Notes under the pieces: generated by a model
Databases searched by the model: none
The model's input: only the letters and a program-made list of their open reading frames with translations
Told to the model about the DNA's origin: nothing
Origin: Plecoglossus altivelis
Taxonomy: Eukaryota; Chordata; Actinopteri; Osmeriformes; Plecoglossidae
Direction of reading: 5' to 3'
Assembly (NCBI GenBank): GCA_036571765.1
Contig: BROE01000011.1
Span: forward strand, 10,972,570-11,036,569
DNA: 64,000 nt
Part shown: positions 57,095 to 64,000 of the stretch, in pieces
How positions within the stretch are numbered: the first letter of the stretch is position 1
Layout of the letters: the number at the start of each line of letters is the position of its first letter
Translations under genes and position numbers: made by a program

Positions 57095-60000
57095 GTAACT
57101 AAGTCGTATTTCATTATGATAATTAAGGCTACGTCTGTTAGCTGAGCTATGTTGCTCAGTGAGTGGTTGGATGGCTAGCAAGCCAATATTAACTACGCTA
57201 GCTAGCTAGCATGTCTGTCGAAATTCCATCACACTGATTCCACAACCATACATTAAAAGTATTGGCCTGCTACATTAGCGAGTCTTTGCCATTAGAAATA
57301 TTTTGCCAACAAACATAATTTGTCGTTATGCAGTCTTAACCTGCCAGCTCTGTGTATTGCTAGGACGACGTTAACGCGCAGAGAGCTGGCTAATTTGCAT
57401 TCCGCCTGCATCTCAATATCACCCGGGAAAATCTTAACATTGCCATGCAAGCGTTAGGTGTCAATTGTCAGAAACCTACCTCGAAATATCCCCCGCGCTC
57501 TCCTCTGTCTTCCTCTATAGCTGCTTTTGATGATGCGGTGGAGGAGCGGGTGATTAACGAGGAATATAAGATTTGGAAGAAGAACACCCCGTTCCTGTAT
57601 GACCTGGTGATGACCCATGCTCTAGAATGGCCTAGTTTGACCGCTCAGTGGCTCCCCGATGTCACCAGGTAACCCACACTCTTCAACCTGCTCTCAGTGA
57701 CTCATACTGCATCAACAGCAACAAACCCATGACGATTTTTTGGTTCCTACCTTAGACCCGAGGGGAAGGATTTCAGCGTGCACCGCCTGGTGCTGGGCAC
57801 GCACACTTCCGACGAGCAGAACCACCTGGTCATCGCCAGCGTTCAGCTGCCCAACGACGACGCCCAGTTTGACGCCTCGCACTACGACAGCGAGAAAGGA
57901 GGTCAGGGGTCAACACGCGCACTCGCTCGCACACCACTCTGTAGAATAACTGGCCTTAACTCCCCCACTCCTCCCCCCTTTCCTCCCTCCCCCCCCAACA
58001 GAATTTGGAGGCTTCGGCTCAGTGAGCGGGAAGATCGAGATTGAGATCAAGATCAACCACGAGGGCGAGGTGAACCGGGCCCGCTACATGCCCCAGAACC
58101 CCTGCATCATCGCCACCAAGACCCCCACCTCGGACGTGCTGGTCTTCGACTACACCAAGCACCCGTCCAAGCCTGGTACGTGGCCCGTGGTCTCACCCTC
58201 TAGATCAAACCATCACTAGTATCCAAACCCAAGTTCCATGTAACTGAGATCCAGTTCTGTGTGATCAGATGTAGTTGGGATGCATTTTTTGATAGTCCAG
58301 TGTTCTAGGTAGCAGCTACAGTGTGTGGGGCCATTCTGGTAGCGTCAGGTGGCCCCTGTCCACTGGTGGCCCCTGTGTCCTGGTATACCCTGGTGACCCC
58401 TGTCCCCTGATGATCCTGTCTCGTCCCCAGACCCCTCTGGAGAGTGCACCCCAGACCTGAGGCTGAGGGGCCATCAGAAAGAAGGTTACGGCCTCTCCTG
58501 GAACCCCAACCTGTCTGGCTGCCTGCTCAGTGCCTCTGATGACCACGTAAGATACCTGTCTATTTGTTATAGCACAGTATTGTTTTAGACTGATTAGGAA
58601 GGATCTTTTGACAGTCGATACTCTGCTTGTGTCACTTGTTTAAGTTTCTCATCTTTTTTTTTCCTCTCCCCTTTCTCTCTTTTTTTGTCTCTTTCTCTCT
58701 CCCCCCTTTCTCTCCTGCATTCTCTCACCCTCTCTTTCTGTCCCCTCTCTCTCCCTGTCCACCCCCCACCCCCCTCACTCCCCCCATACAGACCATCTGT
58801 CTGTGGGACATCAGCGCCGTGCCAAAAGAGGGGAAGATCGTGGACGCCAAGACCATCTTCACAGGCCACACGGCCGTGGTGGAGGACGTCTCCTGGCACC
58901 TGCTGCACGAGTCTCTCTTCGGCTCGGTGGCCGACGACCAGAAGCTGATGATGTCAGTCCCCTGGCCGTCTCACCTCCAAGCCTTGCAGTGCATGTAACG
59001 CATCAGATCATGTCAGTACCTGTGGTGTTCATAGTCTTTGTCTCCCATACTTGCGCTCGCAGCTGGGACACGCGCTCCAACAACACGTCCAAGCCTAGCC
59101 ATGCCGTGGACGCCCACACGGCCGAGGTCAACTGCCTGTCCTTCAACCCCTACAGCGAGTTCATCCTGGCCACCGGCTCTGCTGACAAGGTCTGTCTGCC
59201 TCACAGCAGGCTCCTCTGCAGGGAGAGGGGCTTCAGCTGCCTCTACCTGGATTGGAGGGGTAGAGGACTTTAAACAGGAAGCAGTTTTGCTCACTTCCTC
59301 TTTGTTCTTCTTCTCCTCTCAGACTGTGGCCCTGTGGGACCTGAGGAACCTCAAGCTGAAGCTGCACTCCTTCGAGTCGCACAAAGACGAGATCTTCCAG
59401 GTAGCATCTCCCTTCCTTTCATCTCCCACCCCCTCTCTTCTCTCTCCCACCCCTCCCTACTCTCTTCCACCCCCTCCCTTCCTCTCGTCTCCAACCCCCT
59501 CCCCTCTCTCTCCCACCCGAGCTTCTGCACCAGTTCTCCACTTCCTGGGACTGTAACAAGCTCTGATTGGTTGATTGCAGGTCCAGTGGTCGCCCCATAA
59601 CGAAACCATTCTGGCATCTAGTGGCACAGACAGGAGGCTTAATGTCTGGGACCTCAGGTAGATAAAACACGCACACACACACAGGGTTGGCTCATGGCAC
59701 CCTGTTATCTTGTTAGTGCACCTCTACACACCTTATCACTTCTTTTCATTGATTTGCTGAGAAAAAACATCTGTGTGTGTGCGTGTGTGTGTGTGTGTGT
59801 TTTGTAGTAAAATCGGAGAGGAGCAGTCTCCTGAAGACGCAGAAGACGGCCCCCCTGAGCTCCTGGTGAGTGACCCTCCCTAACACAGATCTCAGGAACA
59901 TCAGAGCAGCTTGTAAGTGTGTGAAGCCGGTCTAACCCTGTGGCCGTCTGCAGTTCATCCACGGAGGTCACACAGCCAAGATCTCAGACTTCTCCTGGAA

Positions 60001-60248
60001 CCCTAACGAGCCCTGGGTCCTGTGCTCCGTGTCTGAGGACAACATCATGCAAGTCTGGCAGATGGTAAGACGCCCGTGCACACCTCACCTCCAACGCACA
60101 GGACGGCACACACTCACGCACAGCTCACACACACATTGCTCACACACACAGCTCACACAGCTCTCACCTTCTCTGTCCAACCCAGGCTGAGAACATTTAC
60201 AACGATGAGGACCCAGAGGGGGCAGCAGATCCAGAAGTCACCGTGTAG
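57079..60248 (+). CDS. rbbp4: Histone-binding protein RBBP4 (RbAp48), 12 coding exons
   Basis: WD40 histone chaperone that binds H3/H4 in CAF-1, NuRD, Sin3-HDAC and PRC2 complexes in the nucleus (family knowledge). Exons: 57079-57094, 57521-57668, 57756-57901, 58002-58175, 58431-58546, 58792-58952, 59063-59189, 59323-59400, 59581-59657, 59808-59865, 59954-60064, 60186-60248. All junctions are GT-AG, phases match and the frame is open, giving 424 residues (human RBBP4 has 425). The N-terminus [20 protein letters not shown] and [18 protein letters not shown] identify RBBP4 rather than RBBP7. Seven WD repeats follow, e.g. [32 protein letters not shown] and MQVWQM. The C-terminus ends [12 protein letters not shown] instead of the mammalian DPEGSVDPEGQGS. 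It lies tail-to-tail with sync. Confidence 0.96.
57521..57668 (+). CDS. rbbp4: rbbp4 exon 2
   Basis: Codes [20 protein letters not shown], the N-terminal helix that binds histone H4, and [17 protein letters not shown]. Confidence 0.97.
57756..57901 (+). CDS. rbbp4: rbbp4 exon 3
   Basis: Codes [20 protein letters not shown] to HYDSEKG; phase 1 out. Confidence 0.97.
58002..58175 (+). CDS. rbbp4: rbbp4 exon 4
   Basis: Codes [20 protein letters not shown] and [13 protein letters not shown]. Confidence 0.97.
58431..58546 (+). CDS. rbbp4: rbbp4 exon 5
   Basis: Codes [20 protein letters not shown] and [13 protein letters not shown]. Cys replaces the His of the mammalian NLSGHLL. Confidence 0.97.
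58792..58952 (+). CDS. rbbp4: rbbp4 exon 6
   Basis: Codes [20 protein letters not shown] and [25 protein letters not shown] donor, phase 2. Confidence 0.96.
59063..59189 (+). CDS. rbbp4: rbbp4 exon 7
   Basis: Codes [20 protein letters not shown] and [16 protein letters not shown]. Confidence 0.97.
59323..59400 (+). CDS. rbbp4: rbbp4 exon 8
   Basis: Codes [20 protein letters not shown] and KDEIFQ. Confidence 0.97.
59581..59657 (+). CDS. rbbp4: rbbp4 exon 9
   Basis: Codes [20 protein letters not shown] and NVWDL; phase 2 out. Confidence 0.97.
59772..59800 (+). repeat. rbbp4: (TG)n tract directly before the rbbp4 exon 10 acceptor
   Basis: About 14 TG units with one CG, followed by TTTTGTAG. 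It takes the place of the polypyrimidine tract. Confidence 0.95.
59808..59865 (+). CDS. rbbp4: rbbp4 exon 10
   Basis: 58 bp coding [19 protein letters not shown], the acidic loop. Its length is not a multiple of three, so skipping it would shift the frame. Confidence 0.96.
59954..60064 (+). CDS. rbbp4: rbbp4 exon 11
   Basis: Codes [20 protein letters not shown] and the last WD motif [12 protein letters not shown]. Confidence 0.97.
60186..60248 (+). CDS. rbbp4: rbbp4 exon 12 and stop
   Basis: Codes [20 protein letters not shown], then TAG at 60246-60248. Confidence 0.93.
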   Translation, partial: AENIYNDEDPEGAADPEVTV

Positions 60249-60917
60249 AGGCTGACCCCGCCCCCTGCCTCCGCCTGCCTCCTCCCCCTCTTCGCCCCCC
60301 TGCCTCCTCCTCCTCTTCACCCCGCCTGCCTCCTCCCCTTCTTCACCCGCCCTGGGCTAGGAACACCTCCACACTCTAGCCCCACCTTCTCTCAGCTCCT
60401 CTCCTGACTGTCTGCAGATGTGTAACCTTGATGTCAGAGTCTCAGCCCTGGTCCCACACACACAGCTGTAGTTAGCTGACAGCCAGCGTGTCGCACTGGG
60501 TGAAGGAGAGATGAGAGAGGGCAGGCTTGTGTTTGAGGAGCACCCCTCATCCATGTTTTTGTAGTTTTTTCGAAGGCTGTACCCTGGAAAGCCGTGTCTC
60601 GACAACAGGAAGTAATTTATTGTCGGAAGAGTTGCTCCCAGCTCTGGTTTTTTTACTGTATTATAAAGAAGTGTATTTTTCTAAGCCCTCTCATTAGCCT
60701 CCCCTTGCCTTGTTTCATCTCTTACTTCTCCTTTTCACCATTTTACCGCATGTCTGTCATTTGACTCTTGGCACAGGGAGGCTAGGTGATTATCCAGCCA
60801 TAATCGACGCTAGCGTGTGTTGACTCAAACATGTTCATGTTGTGCGTATTTGAAGTTATCCTGTCTGTCTCTCCATCTCTTATTTTTCACATGTACAGTA
60901 AATGCATTCTTAATAAA
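60249..60917 (+). other. rbbp4: rbbp4 3' UTR with poly(A) signal
   Basis: Begins with repeated CCGCCTGCCTCCTCC CTCTTCACC units (60257-60350), continues as unique sequence and ends at AATAAA (60912-60917), followed by a T/C-rich stretch. Confidence 0.75.
60912..60917 (+). terminator. rbbp4: rbbp4 polyadenylation signal
   Basis: AATAAA followed by CTTTTTCCCC and TTTGTTTTG. Confidence 0.75.
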
Positions 60918-61243
60918 CTTTTTCCCCCTCCCCCACAGCCTTTGTTTTGATTCGTTTAATGTGTTATTCAAGTTGGCTCTCGCCGTGTATATTTAGGTCA
61001 GGATCGTACAAATTGGTCTCTGCTATTTTTAGGTTCACCTTCACTAGTGTTTACAGACATCAGACGGTGTGCTGGTCAGAGCTGCAGTATGTTGAGTCTA
61101 GGATGACGTCTTGTCTCCATATCGCTCTCAGGAGTGTTTAGAAGCGCTGCTTGTCCTTATATGCACACCTCTCTCTCTCCAGTGGCCTTACTCAGAGGCC
61201 AGCTCATCACCGACACTCACAGTTTGAAGTGAAAGAATAACCG

Positions 61244-61249
61244 TTTATT
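61244..61249 (-). terminator. sync: sync polyadenylation signal (AATAAA on minus strand)
   Basis: TTTATT on the plus strand, 105 bp past the sync stop codon; this gives a very short 3' UTR. Confidence 0.65.
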
Positions 61250-61353
61250 TACGCCACGACACAGCCTAGGCGCTCTAGAATCTTCTTGGTACACGCTGTT
61301 CCGCTCCGAGCGTTCTGGGTTCCGTCATCCCGCTTCCCGCCGACGCCACCGGG

Positions 61354-61438
61354 TTACAGATCCAGCTTTATGACATCATCGTCCCGCTTTGGCGTGCTCG
61401 CTGGCGTCGGTCCTCCCTTGTGGTCCTGGATGGCATCC
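61354..61438 (-). CDS. sync: sync last exon and stop
   Basis: Codes DAIQDHKGGPTPASTPKRDD and VIKLDL; stop TAA at 61354-61356. Acceptor CCAACAG. Confidence 0.82.
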
Positions 61439-64000
61439 CTGTTGGAAGAGGACTGAAGTTAGGGTCATGGAGGGTTTTGGCAGTTTCAGGAGGGATAGGT
61501 CCTCGCTACTTTTTTGAAAACTAACTGTCCCCTTCTCCACACCACACATTTTAATCAAGAACTCAAGGCCCTAATGGCCTCATTCTTAGCCACTCAAAAA
61601 GCTGTCCCATCTACCTACATCTGAAAACAAACCTACGTGGTTTAAATAGTCAACGAAATTGACACTCAAACGTATAAATGGGATGCGAATGGGATGTTTG
61701 CTGCAGTGAAAAGAGCACACCTATACTGGAGTATCTTCTTGGTGAGGATGTCTTTCAGCTCCTCCAGTTCCTTCGTCTTTCGTTTCTGCACTTGCAGTTC
61801 AGTCTTCAGCTGCCGTCCGCTCTCCTCCAGCCTGCACGCCATCTCCTGAGGATGACATGGATCTTCAGAACCTTTTCAGAGGTTTTATATTTTTTATCAC
61901 ACGATGAAAGTAAAGGGGAGAGGAGAAGAGTGACATATTCCTCCTTGAAACCTTTAGGAAAATGATCCACCTTCCCAATATTGTCTCACTTCCTCCTCCA
62001 TATCTGCTAATTCCTCCTTCATATCTCACTTCCTCCTCCATATCTGCTACTTCCTCCTTTATACCTCCCACTTCCTCCTCCATATCTCTCACTTCCTCCT
62101 TCGTCCCATATCTCTCACTTCCTCCTTCGTCCCATATGTCACCTCCTCCTTCGTCCCATATGTCACTTCCTCCTTTACCCTGTGCCGTGTCACGTCCTCC
62201 CTCCGCTGCTTGTCCACGAGTGAGAGTCTCTCCTCCAGACAGACCCTCTGCAGCTCCAGCTTCTGTCTCTCCTCCCTCAGGGGCCCCAGACGGGCCCTCA
62301 GCTCCTGGGCCTGTTCCCTGGCCTTCACCAGGGCCGCTGCCAGCCCCTCCCTCCGCTTCACCAGGCCCAGCAACACAGGCTCATATCTAGAGGGGGGGCA
62401 GAACGTAAACACTGGAGAAATGTATGGAGGACGTGGAGAAAAACTGTTCAATTTTTCCACGTTTGCTCTGAAAGTGACTTGTTTGAGATGTGAGAGTTGA
62501 TGAGAGTACTTGTACCTTTCCTCCAGGGCCTTGATCCCTCCCTCCAGATACTTCTGGATGTCCCCACAGGAGTGTCTCCGACACTGGGACAGCTCCTCCT
62601 GGGGGCTGGGGGTCAGGCTGGAGGTGTGGGCTTGTAGCTGGGTCTGCAGGCTGGATAGCTGCTTTTGGTGGGCAGAGCGGAGCTGGCTCACCTCCTCCGT
62701 CAGCTGGGCCACGTGGGTCTGGAGCTCCTCCTACGACAGAGAAAGAAAGAAAGTATTTATGTTGTTTGTAATTATGAGTTTATGTGCTTTCCATGGCTTT
62801 ATGGGTCTGTGAACTTCAGAGCAACATGTGGAATCATTTGTAGGTTAAACGAGGTTCTAGAAGGTTCCTTTTTTTCTGAGATGATGGAAGGTTCTAGAAC
62901 CCGTACCTGTTCCTTTAGAAAGCTGGCCACCTCGCCTTGCTGCGTTGCCAGGGCGACCTGGCTGAGGGCGCCATCCCTGGCGACAGCAAACAGCCTCCTC
63001 TTCAGCCGGCGCGTCTCCTCCGCCAGCCCCTGCCTCTCTAGCCTCGCCCGCGCCAGCCTCCCCTCCTCCTCCCTCCTCTCCCCCCTCAGACTCCCCACCT
63101 CCCTCATCCTCTCGGACAGCTCCTCCTGGGGGCTGGGGGTCAGGCTGGAGGTGTGGGCTTGTAGCTGGGTCTGCAGGCTGGATAGCTGCTTTTGGTGGGC
63201 AGAGCGAGCTTGCTCACCTAACTCCGTCAAGCTGGCCACGTGGGTCGCGAGCCTCCTCTACTGACAGAGAAAGAAAGAAAGTATTTATGTTGTTTGTAAT
63301 TATGAGTTTATGTGCTTTCCATGGCTTTATGGGTCTGTGTACTTCAGAGCAACATGTGGAATCATTTGTAGGTTAAACAAGGTTAAACTTCTAAACGAGG
63401 TTCTAGAACGTTCCTTTTTTTCTGAGATGATGGAAGGTTCTAGAACCCGTACCTGTTCCTTTAGAAAGCTGGCCACCTCGCCTTGCTGCGTTGCCAGGGC
63501 GACCTGGCTGAGGGCGCCATCCCTGGCGACAGCAAACAGCCTCCTCTTCAGCCGGCGCGTCTCCTCCGCCAGCCCCTGCCTCTCTAGCCTCGCCCGCGCC
63601 AGCCTCCCCTCCTCCTCCCTTCCTCTCCCCCTCTATACTCCCCACCTCCCTCATCCTCTCCCCTCGCCTCGCCTCCGCCTCCACCCCCAGCGCCCGCATC
63701 AAGGCCTCCACCGCTGGGCTCCTCCCCCTGCCCCTCCTCCCCCCTCAGCCGGAGAACCTCAGCCAGCAGCTCCTCCCTACGCTCCTCCAGGCGCCCCACC
63801 TCCTCGATGCACCCCTCCAGGCTGGCCCCCAACGCCCCCAGCTCCTCCCTGTCACCTCCCAGCACCTCCACACTGACCCCCGTCTCTGCCGGCCCGAGGA
63901 GGTTGGGGTCAGTCCTGCCCCGACTCTCCCCAAGCGCGTGTCCTGTGGCGGGTGTCCCCTCGGAGTCTCCTCCCCCTTCTAGGGGCCCCTTCCTGGAGAC
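61354..64000 (-). CDS. sync: Syncoilin-like intermediate filament protein, partial (C-terminal part)
   Basis: Coiled-coil rod protein. Syncoilin is an intermediate-filament family member that links desmin filaments to the dystrophin-associated complex in muscle (family knowledge). Minus-strand exons: 63453 to beyond 64000, 62516-62730, 62179-62386, 61721-61845, 61354-61438. Phases join through the last four. Visible features are an acidic, Gly-rich head near the window edge, then heptad-rich Glu/Arg/Leu helices (LAEETRRLKRRLFAVARDGA, EERYEPVLLGL, LKTELQVQKRKTKELEELKD, ILTKKILQYRDAIQDHKGG) and a short tail ending DDDVIKLDL. Assignment rests on the coiled coil and on the convergent rbbp4 neighbour, as in human RBBP4/SYNC. 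Two problems are visible: a frame break near 63725-63745, and a ~540-bp tandem duplication that fuses part of exon 62516-62730 to part of the upstream exon. Another coiled-coil gene cannot be excluded. Confidence 0.75.
61721..61845 (-). CDS. sync: sync penultimate exon (rod end)
   Basis: 125 bp coding EMACRLEESGRQLKTELQ through LEELKDILTKKILQY; phase 2 out, donor GTGTGC. Confidence 0.82.
61975..62170 (+). repeat. CACTTCCTCCTCCATATCTGCTA / TTCGTCCCATATGTCAC minisatellite
   Basis: Two intermixed units of about 27-30 bp inside a sync intron, directly beyond the 62179 donor. Confidence 0.88.
62179..62386 (-). CDS. sync: sync internal rod exon
   Basis: 208 bp coding YEPVLLGLVKRREGLAAALV through EERLSLVDKQRREDVTRHR; acceptor CTCTAG, donor GTAAAG. 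Confidence 0.82.
62516..62730 (-). CDS. sync: sync internal rod exon (complete copy)
   Basis: 215 bp coding EELQTHVAQLTEEVSQLRSA through SCGDIQKYLEGGIKALEE; phase 0 in, phase 2 out. Confidence 0.82.
62731..63249 (-). pseudogene. sync: Duplicated block D: chimeric sync exon fragment
   Basis: 63114-63249 repeats the 5' part of exon 62516-62730 (HQKQLSSLQTQLQAHTSSLT) with several indels. It is joined at 63113/63114 to a second copy of the 3' part of the upstream exon (62907-63113, ERMREVGSLRGERREEEGRL). The intron between (62731-62906) matches 63250-63452. A direct tandem duplication or misassembly, not a normal exon. Confidence 0.8.
63453..64000 (-). CDS. sync: sync upstream exon, 5' part cut by window edge, frame broken
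   Basis: From the right edge it reads SRKGPLEGGGDSEGTPATGH, then CIEEVGRLEERREELLAEVL. After about 63740 the conserved reading (VEALMRALGVEAEARRGERM) is in another frame, and a further shift occurs near 63620-63640 compared with the copy at 62907-63113. G/C homopolymers at both places suggest sequence errors. Confidence 0.7.

Overview
The window looks like nuclear DNA of a ray-finned (teleost) fish. It has intron-split vertebrate genes with GT-AG introns, teleost-like protein variants, AATAAA polyadenylation signals and very many microsatellites and minisatellites. There is no sign of bacterial or viral gene organisation. The species cannot be fixed from the sequence alone. Two assembly gaps (runs of N) lie at 10128-10812 and 21478-22473.

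Layout. (1) 1217-12789, plus strand: smap2, an ArfGAP of the trans-Golgi/endosome system, ten coding exons, 469 residues, followed by a 3' UTR of about 2.6 kb to 15411. (2) 21010-43987, minus strand: rims3, a short RIM-family protein with one C2 domain that acts in presynaptic vesicle exocytosis. Its six coding exons are spread over 23 kb and its inferred 3' UTR runs down to about 15544, so it is tail-to-tail with smap2. (3) 44-57 kb: no recognisable gene; simple repeats, minisatellites and some unique, partly CpG-rich DNA that may hold the rims3 promoter or 5' UTR. (4) 57079-60248, plus strand: rbbp4, a WD40 histone chaperone, twelve coding exons, 424 residues, intact. (5) 61354 to past the right edge, minus strand: sync (syncoilin-like intermediate-filament protein), tail-to-tail with rbbp4 and cut off by the window at its N-terminal side.

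The genes are not an operon and share no pathway. They are two convergent pairs (smap2/rims3 and rbbp4/sync). As I recall the human map, the same pairs exist on chromosome 1p but lie several megabases apart, so their closeness here is a lineage-specific arrangement or a scaffold join.

The most notable observations are: nine TGAATGT heptamers (miR-181 seed-match type) in the smap2 3' UTR; a long TG tract directly before the rbbp4 exon 10 acceptor; four local tandem duplications (about 2.57, 0.76, 0.46 and 0.54 kb), two of which duplicate or fuse coding exons of rims3 and sync and look like unmerged contig ends; and several minisatellites with ordered internal structure. I found no clear evidence of a wholly new biological system.
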